From NCBI GenBank assembly GCA_044351045.1, contig JBILGM010000010.1:1-64000 (forward strand): DNA of 64,000 nt. Direction: 5' to 3'. The position numbers were made by a program, and so were the translations under genes. Source of the DNA: UBA6136 sp044351045. Lineage in GTDB: Bacteria > Pseudomonadota > Gammaproteobacteria > Methylococcales > Methylococcaceae. Of this stretch, positions 7,770-16,891 are shown one piece after another (within the stretch, counting starts at the first letter, position 1; the number at the start of each line of letters is the position of its first letter). The notes beneath the pieces were generated by a model that saw nothing but the letters and a program-made list of their open reading frames with translations, was not told the origin of the DNA and did no database searches.

Positions 7770-9164
7770 TCAACAAAGAGGCCGTTCCACCTTTGCGCAT
7801 TGATTGCGGCGCTTGGGTTTGTCTTCATCCAGTCTCGCCAGTGCGTTCTCGACATGGATCGCCAACATGTCGGCCATATCCCTGGAAAAATTCTCCTTCA
7901 CCACAATACGCATCACGTCGACGGATTCGGCTGAATGCGGGAGGGAGTAGGCCGGCACTGCCCAGCCCCGTTCATGCAACACTTCGCACAGCTGATAAAC
8001 GGTGAAGGCGCGGTCGTCCTTGAGCTTGAGCACGACCACCGGCAGGCAGGTCGTATCGGTAAGTATCTCGAAACGACCCAGCCCGAGCAGGCGTTGTTCC
8101 AGATAGCGGGCGTTGCTCATGATGTTGGTGATGATCCGGGTGTAACCCGCTTTTCCCAGCCGTATGAAGTTGAAGTATTGCAGAACGACCTGTGAGGCCG
8201 ATCGGGAGAAGTTGAGGCTGTAATTCAGCATCTCCCCACCCAGGTAGTTGATGTTGAAGATCAGTTCCTCAGGAATGCAGGAAGCGTCCCTGAAGATCAC
8301 CGAACCCATGCCGGGGTAGACCAGACCGTATTTGTGATTGCTGACATTGATAGAGCGGACCTGTTGCAGTCGGAAATCCCAGGCGACTTCCGGATGGGCG
8401 AAAGCCATGATGAAGCCGCCTGAGGCGGCATCGATGTGTATCGGAATGTCGAGCCCGCGCTCGGCCTTGATGTTGAGCAACAGTGCGTTGATGCCGGCAA
8501 AGTCATCGTTCTGGCCGGTGAAGGTGGTGCCGATGACAACGCCCACCGCGATCGTGTTTTCGTCGATGAGGGGTTCGACTTGTTCGGGTCCGATGGTGTA
8601 TTGGCCTATCTTCAAGGGAATGATGCGAGCTTCTACATCAAAGTAGAGCGCGAACTTCTCCCAGCAGGAATGAACGTCGGCGCCAAAGATCACGTTGGGC
8701 TTCTGGCTGCCGAGTCCCCGCTCCTGGCGTTGCTTGCGCCATGCCCACTTGTGCGCCAGCAGCGCCAGCATGATGGCTTCCGACGAGCCCACGGTCGATG
8801 TGCCTGCGGCGGTTTGAGTTTTCTCAGCACAAGAAGAGCCCGGCGCATGGAGCATGTCCGCCATCATGTTGATGACTCGCTGATGTACGGCTCGAATGAT
8901 GGGGTATTCGTGAAAGTCGATGAAGTTGATGCTACTGGTTTTTAGCATCAGCTCGTCCGCTTCGGGCTCCATCCAGGGGGTGACAAAGCTGGCCGTGTTG
9001 AGCAGTGGGTTGCCGTTGAGGTTCAGCTCATCAAGGATGAGGCGTTGGGCCGTTTTGGCATCCATACCCGCTTCGGGTAGCGCCGCTGTCGGTGCCACTT
9101 CACACATATGGTGGCTGGCATAGGGCGTGTCGGTGGGTCGAATGGCAGGGTTGAGTGTGTGCAT
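7770..9164 (-). CDS. gadB: Glutamate decarboxylase
   Basis: A 464-aa PLP-dependent group II decarboxylase of the GadA/GadB type. The family blocks are clear: NLNGNPLLNTASFVTPWMEPE, FIDFHEYP, the GTSTVGSSEAIMLA cofactor-phosphate motif, HIDAASGGF with the ring-stacking region, and SNHKYG with the lysine that binds PLP. It converts glutamate to GABA and CO2 while consuming a proton, classically for acid resistance in the cytoplasm. There is no gadC antiporter or acid-response regulator nearby. Instead it sits 19 bases after a nitrilase-superfamily amidohydrolase gene and 22 bases before a GH1 gene, so its role here may be metabolic (glutamate/GABA balance, osmotic or acid stress). Confidence 0.95.
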   Translation of the reverse strand: MHTLNPAIRPTDTPYASHHMCEVAPTAALPEAGMDAKTAQRLILDELNLNGNPLLNTASFVTPWMEPEADELMLKTSSINFIDFHEYPIIRAVHQRVINMMADMLHAPGSSCAEKTQTAAGTSTVGSSEAIMLALLAHKWAWRKQRQERGLGSQKPNVIFGADVHSCWEKFALYFDVEARIIPLKIGQYTIGPEQVEPLIDENTIAVGVVIGTTFTGQNDDFAGINALLLNIKAERGLDIPIHIDAASGGFIMAFAHPEVAWDFRLQQVRSINVSNHKYGLVYPGMGSVIFRDASCIPEELIFNINYLGGEMLNYSLNFSRSASQVVLQYFNFIRLGKAGYTRIITNIMSNARYLEQRLLGLGRFEILTDTTCLPVVVLKLKDDRAFTVYQLCEVLHERGWAVPAYSLPHSAESVDVMRIVVKENFSRDMADMLAIHVENALARLDEDKPKRRNQCAKVERPLC

Positions 9165-9183
9165 TGAAAGTATCGATCCCGGG

Positions 9184-10206
9184 CTATACGGGTTGTGCGG
9201 GGTAATGACGGGTCTGACCCGTTTCCGCCTCCGTGTAGGTGCTGGACGTCAGGGCGTCATACAGCTCAGGCCGCCGATCCGACAGGTAATGGGTGGCCGC
9301 CAGGGTATCGTGGATCAGTGTCTCGGGGTGGGTCGGCCCATAAAATCCCGGCACGCAGTCAGCGATCATGAGCATATGGTCGTTCCAGCCGGAACCCGGT
9401 TTGTCGGCGCGTTGGGGTGGTAATGGAATTTCCGGCAGCAGGAAATGACCATGCGGGTCGACCAGGCAACTGTTGCCCAGGTAACCGCCGACCACCTCGC
9501 CGTTTTCGGTTTCCAGCCCGCGTCGGTTGCTGTAAGCGCAGAAGCACTCGTTCTGGTAGGCGTTGGCGCGGATGAGAAAATCGACATTGGGGTAAGGCGC
9601 GCGGGTTCTCTCGCCGGTTCTAAGGACGGTGAAGTCATCCGCCGCCGTCGGAATCACGATCAGTTGCGCACCTTTCAGGGCCAGGGTGCGTGAGAGTTCC
9701 GGCAGCTCCGCTTCATAGCAATTGAGAACCCCGACCCCGATGCCGTTGATCCTGAACACGGAAAACGCTTCGCCCTCCTCAGGGTGGACATATCCAAATG
9801 ACCAGTTGTTGCGTTCGTCGCCGCCCCAGAGGTGACTCTTGCGATAGTTCTTGAGGCACGCGCCATCCGCCCCATAAACGATGATGCTGTCATAGTAATG
9901 ACGCTGACCGGCGACATCCGCTGCTTCCGGGTAAGGGCAGATGATGGCGAGTTCGTTATCTGCAGCCGCCTTGGCAACTTCTTTCAGGATCTCTTGCTGC
10001 TGAATGGTCTCGGCCAGCTCGTGAGCGACCTTCGCGTTGGTCACGTTGTAGCCCGTAAGGAAAAGCTCCGGAAAGCTCAATAAATGCACATCATGCTGTC
10101 TGGCTCTGGTGGCCGCCTGTTTCAGCACGGCCAGGTTCTGTTGCACGGCTTCCAGGTTCCCGGAGTTGCCATAACCCTGGTAGAGACCGAGCCGGATATG
10201 GGGCAT
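9184..10206 (-). CDS. Carbon-nitrogen hydrolase (nitrilase superfamily)
   Basis: About 340 aa, with the nitrilase-superfamily triad visible in order: Glu in LSFPELFLTGYN, Lys in NYRKSHLWG, and Cys in GVLNCYEAELPE. Family members hydrolyse nitriles, amides or carbamoyl compounds (N-carbamoylputrescine amidase, omega-amidase, aliphatic amidase); the sequence does not fix the substrate. The ATG at 10206 begins right before the conserved first strand (MPHIRLGLYQGYG). An upstream ATG at 10248 would add 14 residues. It is the first gene of a three-gene minus-strand unit with gadB and a GH1 beta-glucosidase, so an amide that yields glutamate, GABA or a related amino acid is a reasonable guess only. 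Confidence 0.85.
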   Translation of the reverse strand: MPHIRLGLYQGYGNSGNLEAVQQNLAVLKQAATRARQHDVHLLSFPELFLTGYNVTNAKVAHELAETIQQQEILKEVAKAAADNELAIICPYPEAADVAGQRHYYDSIIVYGADGACLKNYRKSHLWGGDERNNWSFGYVHPEEGEAFSVFRINGIGVGVLNCYEAELPELSRTLALKGAQLIVIPTAADDFTVLRTGERTRAPYPNVDFLIRANAYQNECFCAYSNRRGLETENGEVVGGYLGNSCLVDPHGHFLLPEIPLPPQRADKPGSGWNDHMLMIADCVPGFYGPTHPETLIHDTLAATHYLSDRRPELYDALTSSTYTEAETGQTRHYPAQPV

Positions 10207-10536
10207 CGCAACGGGGATGCTGTCGCTGATGAAGCTCTGAATGATCATGCCGTTTTCAGTGGGGTCGGGTGTCGGAACGGTGAAGCGTTAACGCCCATGG
10301 GCGAAGGCCACTGAAGATAACTCAGGGCGGGGACTTCGCCAAATCATTTCAAGCGTTGAAAGTTCGGTGCCAGGCCGGATGATGACGGCGAGGCAGGGCA
10401 GATAAATACAGCGATTCAAGGAGGGTCAGAGGGACCGTTCCGATCACTTCTGATTGGGTACGTTCGGGTCAGGGCGAGAGCTGGAATGTTATCCTTAAGC
10501 GCCTTCGTGATCGCTTCTGTCCCTGCTGATTCCTCT
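10207..10536. other. Divergent intergenic region between the nitrilase operon and the CDF transporter
   Basis: About 330 bases separate two divergent transcription units, so promoters for both should lie here. The only regular element seen is a palindrome at 10347-10361. No coding region is convincing; an extra ATG at 10486 could lengthen the transporter by 17 residues. Confidence 0.5.
10347..10361. promoter_or_regulatory. Operator-like palindrome TTTCAA-N3-TTGAAA
   Basis: TTTCAA GCG TTGAAA is a perfect 6-3-6 inverted repeat in the middle of a divergent promoter region. Its size and position suit a dimeric repressor or activator. The regulator is not identified, and chance occurrence cannot be excluded. 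Confidence 0.35.
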
Positions 10537-11445
10537 ATGTCGCATGAATCCGGTTCACTAAAATCCATTTTCTTTGCTCTGGGCGCCAATGCCGCCATCG
10601 CCGTGGCGAAACTGACGGCCGCCGTGTTTACCGGTTCTAATTCAATGCTGGCAGAGGCTATTCATTCGTTCGCCGACTGTGGTAACCAGGGTCTGCTGTT
10701 GTGGGGGCTCAAGCGGGCAAAGCGTCCCCCCAGCCCGGATCATCCGCTGGGATTTGGCAAGGCCATTTATTTCTGGTCTTTCATCGTCGCGCTGATCCTG
10801 TTCAGCATGGGCGGCGTGTTCTCGATTTATGAGGGCATCCACAAGCTGGATCAGGATGCCCCGCTGACCCAACCGTGGCTTGCTGTCGCTATTCTGATGT
10901 TCAGTATCCTGTTGGAGCTGGTGTCGCTGCGCGCCTGCCTGCAAGAGGTGAACCGCGAGCGGGGATCGCAGGGGCTATGGGCCTGGTTTCGGCAAACCCG
11001 CCAAAGTGCCCTGATTGTCGTCCTTGGCGAGGATATTGCTGCGCTGGCGGGTCTGGCCATCGCGCTGGCCGCCATCCTGCTGACCATGGTTACCGGCAAT
11101 CCGGTGTTCGATGCCATCGGTAGTATTGCGATTGGTTTGTTGCTCGTCGGCGTGGCCGTGGGTGTCGGCGCCGAAATCAAGAATCTGCTGATCGGGGAAA
11201 GCGTCGAGCCTCGGGTGCGGCAGGCCATGCGGCGCTTTTTGGAGGAGCGCTCCGAAGTGGACCAGATGTTCAATATGCTAACCCTGCAGATGGGTGATGA
11301 CGTCATGGTGGCCGTCAAAGCCAGAATGCGGGAGCGGAATTCAGCTCGGGAAATGATCGAAGACATCAATCGCTGTGAGCAGTCCCTCAAGCAGGCATTC
11401 CCGAATGTGCGCTGGTTGTTCTTCGAGCCGGACGTGGCGGATTGA
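10537..11445 (+). CDS. Cation diffusion facilitator family transporter
   Basis: The 302-aa product resembles the CDF (cation efflux) family subgroup with the HSFADCGNQGLLLWGLKRA block in TM2 and the HPLGFGKAIYFWSFIVALILF block. About five or six membrane segments are visible, followed by a soluble C-terminal domain (from about residue 215) that in this family binds metal and dimerises. CDF proteins export Zn, Co, Fe, Cd or Mn from the cytoplasm using the proton gradient; the metal is not predictable here. The ATG at 10537 matches the usual family N-terminus (short, then GSLKSIFFALGAN); the longer start at 10486 adds a poorly conserved segment. A lipoprotein gene follows after 10 bases. Confidence 0.88.
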   Translation: MSHESGSLKSIFFALGANAAIAVAKLTAAVFTGSNSMLAEAIHSFADCGNQGLLLWGLKRAKRPPSPDHPLGFGKAIYFWSFIVALILFSMGGVFSIYEGIHKLDQDAPLTQPWLAVAILMFSILLELVSLRACLQEVNRERGSQGLWAWFRQTRQSALIVVLGEDIAALAGLAIALAAILLTMVTGNPVFDAIGSIAIGLLLVGVAVGVGAEIKNLLIGESVEPRVRQAMRRFLEERSEVDQMFNMLTLQMGDDVMVAVKARMRERNSAREMIEDINRCEQSLKQAFPNVRWLFFEPDVAD

Positions 11446-11455
11446 TGCTCATCCC

Positions 11456-12094
11456 ATGAAACCCGGTTTCCCATCGAGACTGATACCCCGCTGGTTCCTG
11501 ATACGGCTGGTCGCCTTGCTGTTGCAATCTTGGCTGGTTGGTTGTGCCACCGCACCGCCCAGTCAGTCGTCCAATCTCTGTGCGATGTTCAAGGAAAAGG
11601 ATGACTGGTACGCGGCCAGCGTCGCCGCTCAAAAAACATGGGGCATTCCGGTGCCGGTGCAGATGGCCATCATGAAGCAGGAGTCGGCTTTTGTGGCCGA
11701 TGCCCGTCCGCCAAGAGATTGGTTTTTGGGGTTTATTCCCTTGTCGCGACCGTCATCGGCCTATGGCTACTCGCAAGCCCTGGATGGAACCTGGGATCGC
11801 TATGTGCAGAGCACCGGTCATTTGGGCGCCGAACGGGACGATTTTGCCGATTCGGTTGATTTTATCGGCTGGTATGCGCGGCTGAGCCAGACCGAACTCG
11901 GCATTTCGATGGCGGACGCTTACCGTCAGTATCTGGCTTACCACGAAGGGCAGGGCGGGTATGCCCGCGGCAGCTATCTGAAAAAACACTGGCTGCAGGA
12001 CGTAGCCAAGAAAGTGGCCACCACGGCAGATCGCTATCGACGGCAGCTGGATGGCTGCGAGCCCGATCTCGACGAGTCCTTGGCCTCCAATTAA
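11456..12094 (+). CDS. Lytic transglycosylase (SLT) domain lipoprotein
   Basis: The 212-aa product starts with a basic segment, a hydrophobic run and a lipobox (SWLVGC), so it should be lipidated and anchored in the outer membrane. The rest is a lysozyme-like SLT domain: the catalytic Glu is in AIMKQESAF, followed by SSAYGYSQALDGTWDRY and the AYHEGQGGY motif typical of Slt-type enzymes that cleave peptidoglycan to anhydro-muropeptides. The start at 11456 was chosen because it directly precedes the signal peptide and lies 10 bases after the CDF stop; an in-frame start at 11375 would overlap the CDF gene. Its partner in cell-wall turnover is not shown by context. Confidence 0.85.
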   Translation: MKPGFPSRLIPRWFLIRLVALLLQSWLVGCATAPPSQSSNLCAMFKEKDDWYAASVAAQKTWGIPVPVQMAIMKQESAFVADARPPRDWFLGFIPLSRPSSAYGYSQALDGTWDRYVQSTGHLGAERDDFADSVDFIGWYARLSQTELGISMADAYRQYLAYHEGQGGYARGSYLKKHWLQDVAKKVATTADRYRRQLDGCEPDLDESLASN

Positions 12095-12130
12095 GCCTAG
12101 CCAAAAGCCAGGTTTTCAATCACCGACATC

Positions 12131-14332
12131 ATGACAAGTTTCTCCCGTTTTTTTGCCACGGCTCCGCTGGGTATCGAAGGGCTCTTGGGCCAGGAATTCC
12201 GCGACCTCGGCATCCCTGACGTTAAAGAGGGCCGCGCCGGTGTGGCATTCGGGGGGGGGCTAAACGCCGCTTACGCCGCCTGCCTTTGGTCACGTCTCGC
12301 CAATCGCATCCTGATGCCCATCGCCCAGTTTCCGGCCGCGACCGGAGAGGAACTGTATGACGGCATACGGTCTGTCGACTGGAGCTTGCATATGGAGCCG
12401 GAATCGACACTGGCCGTGGATTTCGCTGCCAGCCGTTCGGCTATCACCCACACGCTGTTTGGAGCGCAGAAGGTTAAGGATGCCATCGTTGATCATTTTC
12501 GCAGTGAAAGTGGAGTACGGCCCTCGGTGGATCTGGCTCGTCCTGACTTGCGGGTCAATCTTTATCTGGACCGAGACCAAGCGACGCTGAGCATTGATCT
12601 GTCCGGCGACAGTCTGCACAAACGTGGCTACCGCATCGAGGGTGGCAAGGCGCCGCTAAAGGAAAATCTGGCGGCCGCCATTTTGTTGCGTGCCGGATGG
12701 CCAGAGGTGGCCGCGGCCGGTGGGCAGTTGATCGATCCCATGTGCGGGTCCGGGACTTTGCCCATCGAAGCCGCTCTGATGGCGGCGGATTTTGCCCCTG
12801 GCTTGTTGCGGCCCTGGTTCGGTTTCCTGGGCTGGCGTGGCCATGATGCCGCATGTTGGCTGGACTTCGTGGCCGAGGCGGATCGCCGCTCGGAAGCGGG
12901 TTTGAAACAGTTGCCGGTCATTGTCGGTTATGACGTCGATCGTCGAGCCGTTCACACGGCCCTGGGTAATCTGGATCGAGCTGGGTTGCGCGGTGCAGTG
13001 CATTTCGAACGCAAGTCCGTTGAGGCGGTGCGGCCACAGAAGGCAAAGGGTTTGCTGGTCGTCAATCCACCCTATGGCGAGCGGCTGGGTGATGAAGAGA
13101 CGCTGGTACCGCTCTACAAAATGCTGGGTGAAACCCTGCGTACGCATTTTCTCGGGTGGAAGGCCAGTGTGTTTACCGGCAATCCGGAACTGGCCTTTAA
13201 GGTGGGTATTCGTGCCATCAAGCAATACGCCCTCTATAACGGTGCGCTGGAGTGCAAGCTGTTTAATTTTGATGTGGCCGAAGGGCGATTCTTCACCCCG
13301 CATGAGGGTGAGCCGCCGACCGAGACAGAGCGTCAGCAACGACTGATGTTCCGCAAGGCCAAATCAGTCGACCTAACCACCGGCGGGGCCGAGATGTTCA
13401 CCAATCGGCTGCGTAAGAATCTCAAGAATCTGGGTCGCTGGGTGCGGCAGAGTGAAACCACCTGCTATCGACTGTACGATGCCGATTTGCCGGAGTATGC
13501 CGTGGCCGTCGACCTTTATCAGGGTGAAAAGCTGTGGGTGCATGTGCAGGAATATGAGGCACCCGTGACCGTCGATCCGGTGAAGGCGGAAGCCCGGCTG
13601 ATCGAGACGCTGGCGGGCATCCCCGCAGTGCTGGAGATTCCTCCCGATCAGGTTTTCTTGAAGGTTCGCCGTCGCCAGAAAGGCACTTCGCAGTACGAGA
13701 AGCAGTCGGAAAGCGGAAAGTTTTATGAAGTGGAAGAAGGCGGATTGAGGTTCCAGGTCAACTTCGAGGATTATCTGGATACTGGACTCTTTCTGGATCA
13801 TCGCTTGACCCGCGCGCTGATCCGTGAACGGGTCAGGGGTAAGAGCTTCCTCAACCTGTTTGCCTACACCGGATCGGCCACGGTCTTCGCCGCCAGTGGC
13901 GGTGCCTCGTCCACCACCACGGTGGATATGTCGCGCACCTACCTTGACTGGGCAGCCCGGAATCTGGCGCTCAATGGCTTTCACGGCGACCGCCATGAAC
14001 TGATTCAGGCGGACTGTATCGAGTGGTTGCAGGATGCGGTAGAAAACAATTGGCGTTACGACCTGATCTTCCTTGATCCCCCCACTTTCTCCACCTCCAA
14101 GCGGATGAAGGCCACGCTGGACATCCAGCGCGACCATGTTGATCTGATCCATGATTGCCTGGATCTTTTGACTCCGGAAGGCGTCCTGGTCTTCTCCACC
14201 AACCATCGCAAATTCCGGCTGGATGCCACTGCTCTGGCCGATTACAGGATTGAAGATATCTCCCGCAAAACCTTGCCAAAGGATTTTGAACGGAACCCCC
14301 GTATTCATTACGCCTGGCTGATTCAGCGATGA
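12131..14332 (+). CDS. rlmL: Bifunctional 23S rRNA guanine methyltransferase RlmKL
   Basis: The 733-aa product has the RlmKL layout: an N-terminal ferredoxin-like/THUMP region (residues about 1-155), a first Rossmann methyltransferase (PMCGSGTLPIEAALMA, then NPPYGERLG) for m2G2445, and a C-terminal RlmK methyltransferase (LFAYTGSATVFAA, then DPPTFSTSKRM) for m7G2069. E. coli RlmKL is 702 aa, so length fits. It acts on 23S rRNA during assembly of the large subunit in the cytoplasm. The last codons overlap the ATG of the acylphosphatase gene (ATGA), so the two are probably co-transcribed and translationally coupled. Confidence 0.95.
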   Translation: MTSFSRFFATAPLGIEGLLGQEFRDLGIPDVKEGRAGVAFGGGLNAAYAACLWSRLANRILMPIAQFPAATGEELYDGIRSVDWSLHMEPESTLAVDFAASRSAITHTLFGAQKVKDAIVDHFRSESGVRPSVDLARPDLRVNLYLDRDQATLSIDLSGDSLHKRGYRIEGGKAPLKENLAAAILLRAGWPEVAAAGGQLIDPMCGSGTLPIEAALMAADFAPGLLRPWFGFLGWRGHDAACWLDFVAEADRRSEAGLKQLPVIVGYDVDRRAVHTALGNLDRAGLRGAVHFERKSVEAVRPQKAKGLLVVNPPYGERLGDEETLVPLYKMLGETLRTHFLGWKASVFTGNPELAFKVGIRAIKQYALYNGALECKLFNFDVAEGRFFTPHEGEPPTETERQQRLMFRKAKSVDLTTGGAEMFTNRLRKNLKNLGRWVRQSETTCYRLYDADLPEYAVAVDLYQGEKLWVHVQEYEAPVTVDPVKAEARLIETLAGIPAVLEIPPDQVFLKVRRRQKGTSQYEKQSESGKFYEVEEGGLRFQVNFEDYLDTGLFLDHRLTRALIRERVRGKSFLNLFAYTGSATVFAASGGASSTTTVDMSRTYLDWAARNLALNGFHGDRHELIQADCIEWLQDAVENNWRYDLIFLDPPTFSTSKRMKATLDIQRDHVDLIHDCLDLLTPEGVLVFSTNHRKFRLDATALADYRIEDISRKTLPKDFERNPRIHYAWLIQR

Positions 14333-14622
14333 CGACAACGACGAGACGGCGGGTGCTCATTCAAGTCGCGGGCCGGGTGCAGGGGGTCTTCTTTCGCGCA
14401 TCGACCCGGGACAAGGCGGAGAGTCTGGGTCTGACCGGTTGGGTACGTAATCTCCCGAACGGGGATGTGGAGTTGCTCGCCGAAGGAGAACCCGGCGCCT
14501 TTGCCCAGTTGCTGGCCTGGTGCCATACCGGCCCGAGATTGGCCCGGGTGGACACCTGCCGCATCAGCTACCAGACACCTACCGGGGAGTTCGATCGATT
14601 CAGCGTGTTGCGTGATGAATGA
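14329..14622 (+). CDS. acyP: Acylphosphatase
   Basis: A 97-aa single-domain protein with the full acylphosphatase signature: GRVQGVFFRAS holding the catalytic Arg, and GWVRNLPNGDVE holding the catalytic Asn. It hydrolyses acyl phosphates such as carbamoyl phosphate or 1,3-bisphosphoglycerate in the cytoplasm. The ATG overlaps the rlmKL stop (ATGA). It ends in a convergent 86-base gap before the next minus-strand gene. Confidence 0.93.
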   Translation: MTTTTRRRVLIQVAGRVQGVFFRASTRDKAESLGLTGWVRNLPNGDVELLAEGEPGAFAQLLAWCHTGPRLARVDTCRISYQTPTGEFDRFSVLRDE

Positions 14623-14708
14623 ATCCCCCTAATGGAGCCATGCCTCCCGGGCCGATGCTCGCACTGATCGTTAACCGAGCTGCGGTGCCTGCTACCTATG
14701 TGCTTATT

Positions 14709-15329
14709 CTATTCACGCTTTTCTGGAAAGCGACCGAGTTGCCGGTCATGCCAGCGCGATAAAGTCATCAACGCCACCGCGGCCCCAATGACCGCAAACA
14801 GCATATCGCTTTGCGCATCCCACACATCGCCCTGGGTGCCCAGGAAATCGACCGCGCCATCACCGAAGACGTCCGCCACCAGCCATTCCAACAGTTCATA
14901 AGTCGCGCTGATTGCCAGCACGATGCAGACAATCAGGAAAACCCGCATGCGGTTGCCATTGACAAATTGACCCCGGATCAGGATTTCGCGTGCCGTGATC
15001 GCCGGCACGAACCCTTGAAAAAAATGGCCGATCTTGTCATACGGATTCCGGCTGAGCCCCAGCCACTCCTGCAGCTCGAAACCCAGCGGCACCCGCGCGT
15101 AGGTATACATCCCACCGACGATCAGCACGATGGCATGCGCAAAGATGAGCCCATACAGCAGAGGTGTCAGCGGGAAGCGTCGGTAGCTCAGCCAGAGAAC
15201 GGTCAGGACCAGCATGACCGGCAGTGTCTCAAGAAACCAGGTCGGCCGATCATGGGCGTGGAAGCCGGACCATACGAGCAGACTGATCAGCGTCATCGAC
15301 ATCGGGCCCAGTAATGGATGGCGACTCAT
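14709..15329 (-). CDS. YjdF-like DUF2238 inner membrane protein
   Basis: About 206 aa with five to six predicted membrane helices and the DUF2238 (YjdF) hallmarks: YDKIGHFFQGFVPA, REILIR, ATYELLEWLVA and DFLGTQGDVWDAQSDM. The conserved His, Glu and Asp residues in the membrane suggest an enzyme or metal-binding role, but the function of this family is not established. The ATG at 15329 is preferred; a GTG at 15353 would extend it by eight residues. It stands alone, converging with acyP. Confidence 0.85.
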   Translation of the reverse strand: MSRHPLLGPMSMTLISLLVWSGFHAHDRPTWFLETLPVMLVLTVLWLSYRRFPLTPLLYGLIFAHAIVLIVGGMYTYARVPLGFELQEWLGLSRNPYDKIGHFFQGFVPAITAREILIRGQFVNGNRMRVFLIVCIVLAISATYELLEWLVADVFGDGAVDFLGTQGDVWDAQSDMLFAVIGAAVALMTLSRWHDRQLGRFPEKRE

Positions 15330-15432
15330 CTCGCGCGTGTTATCAACTATCACGCGCCATCAAACATGTATTTTGGATTCGGTGTCCTGATGATTTGTGC
15401 ATTCAGCGGCTGCCGGATTGATTGGGTGGGCC

Positions 15433-15819
15433 TCACCTGATCACCGCAATGACCAGGAGATAAACGGCGCTTAACAGCAATACGCCGAAAGTCAAAGTCA
15501 TCCCGTAGACCCGGAAGTTAAAGTTCTCAGGGTTTCGGCTGACGCCGATTGCGTGCGAAACTCGTCCTATGACCAAAGCGGTACCCAGGGCGTGAACAAG
15601 CAGAGGGTGTGCTGCCGAAGACTCAACCAGAAAAATAAGCAGCAGAGCGATTGGCACGTATTCGGCGAAGTTCTCCTGTACCCTCATCGCCCTCAGCATG
15701 TCGGGATTTTCTTGGTGCCCAAGCGCTATGCCAAGGCTACGGCGAAGGCGAATGGTTCGTATGCTGAGATATACGAAGAGAAAAGCGAGCAGAGATGCGT
15801 AAACAGAGATGATCGTCAT
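15433..15819 (-). CDS. MAPEG family membrane protein
   Basis: A 128-aa four-helix membrane protein. The features of the MAPEG family (eicosanoid/glutathione-metabolism membrane proteins) are present: RRSLGIALGHQENPDMLRA in the first loop, RVQENFAEYVPIALLL in helix 2 (the glutathione-site region), then GRVSHAIGV. Bacterial members are small glutathione-transferase-like proteins of mostly unknown substrate. The gene is isolated, with about 100 bases before the YjdF-like gene and about 260 bases to kdsB on the other side. Confidence 0.9.
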   Translation of the reverse strand: MTIISVYASLLAFLFVYLSIRTIRLRRSLGIALGHQENPDMLRAMRVQENFAEYVPIALLLIFLVESSAAHPLLVHALGTALVIGRVSHAIGVSRNPENFNFRVYGMTLTFGVLLLSAVYLLVIAVIR

Positions 15820-16076
15820 GATGTGCGGCAGTTACCCGGAGTTTTCTGTGGAGATTCCTTTTTGGTGTCTCACGTAGGTGCGACCAGAACAATGATGCAG
15901 TGCAGTGATGATAAACCGTCATGTCATTGATCGCTTTCTTTGCCATCATTGTCCTGTCTTCATGGTATCCATACCGAGCAGGTTCATGGACCAATCGGCG
16001 GCACCACCGGAACTCCATATTTCGCTTCATTGCATATGGTGCCGTTGAGCCAGATGATGGGCATCAGCAGCATATT

Positions 16077-16844
16077 TCAGGAATCTTCACTGGAGAACAA
16101 GATCTGCACCCGTCGCAGATCTGCCTCGGTATCCACGCCGGCATGCGGGGCAGATTCCACCGGGACGACGAGTATGCGCTCGCCTTGCCAGAGGATGCGT
16201 AGTTGTTCGAGTGCTTCGACCGACTCCAGTTGCGACGCGGGCCACCGGACGTAGCGACGAAGGAATCCGACGGAGTAGGCGTAGATACCGATATGCCTTA
16301 GCCACGGATAATCGGTGGCCGCCTGGCTGTCAGTCTGGCCGAAACTCTCACGATGCCAGGGAATAGGGGCTCGGCTGAAATAGAGGGCATGGCTGTGGCG
16401 ATCCAGCACCACTTTGACGGCATGCGGGTCGAAAACATCCGAGGGGTCATCGATGGGGGCGGCCAACGTGGCAATGCTGGCTGTTTGTTGCTCGGCCAGG
16501 GCCTCTGCTAGTTGGCATATCAATCCGGGCTGCATGAGGGGTTCGTCGCCCTGCAGATTGACGACGAGTGTCTCATCTGGCCAGTTCAGTTGATCCGCCA
16601 CTTCGGTGATGCGTTCGGTCCCGCTGGTGTGGTCCTCGCGGGTCATGACGGCCGTCACGGGTAGGCTGGCAACCGCCTGCACAATCCGCTGATCATCGGT
16701 CGCCACAAAGACTTCAGGTCCTGCCTCTAGTGCTCGTTCGCAGACATGAACGATCATGGGCTTGCCGGCTATATCCAGGAGGGGCTTCCCGGGCAAGCGG
16801 CTCGAGGCATGTCGGGCAGGGATGACAATTTTGAAAAGGGTCAT
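16077..16844 (-). CDS. kdsB: 3-deoxy-manno-octulosonate cytidylyltransferase
   Basis: The 255-aa product shows the KdsB signature: FKIVIPARHASSRLPGKPL at the N-terminus, the FVATDD and MTREDHTSGTERI blocks, NLQGDEP, and YFSRAPIPWHRE with RHIGIYAYSVGFL. It activates Kdo with CTP for transfer to lipid A in the cytoplasm. The ATG at 16844 starts the conserved nucleotidyltransferase fold; the frame is open further upstream but nothing there is conserved. In most gammaproteobacteria kdsB directly follows lpxK-ycaR; here those lie about 8 kb upstream on the same strand, separated by the LOV/MsrPQ cassette. It is 47 bases after msrQ and may share its transcript. Confidence 0.95.
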   Translation of the reverse strand: MTLFKIVIPARHASSRLPGKPLLDIAGKPMIVHVCERALEAGPEVFVATDDQRIVQAVASLPVTAVMTREDHTSGTERITEVADQLNWPDETLVVNLQGDEPLMQPGLICQLAEALAEQQTASIATLAAPIDDPSDVFDPHAVKVVLDRHSHALYFSRAPIPWHRESFGQTDSQAATDYPWLRHIGIYAYSVGFLRRYVRWPASQLESVEALEQLRILWQGERILVVPVESAPHAGVDTEADLRRVQILFSSEDS

Positions 16845-16891
16845 GGATTCTTGTTCGTGGTGATATGGCGATGACAACCAGCCAAGTTGAA

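Noticed and set aside
13373..14338. 321-codon minus-strand frame opposite rlmKL
   Set aside because: The plus strand encodes clear methyltransferase motifs over the same stretch; the antisense product has no family features.
15737..16254. Small open frames on both strands around the gap between MAPEG and kdsB
   Set aside because: They overlap real genes at their ends, have no ribosome sites and encode low-complexity sequence; the gap itself (15820-16076) shows nothing definite.
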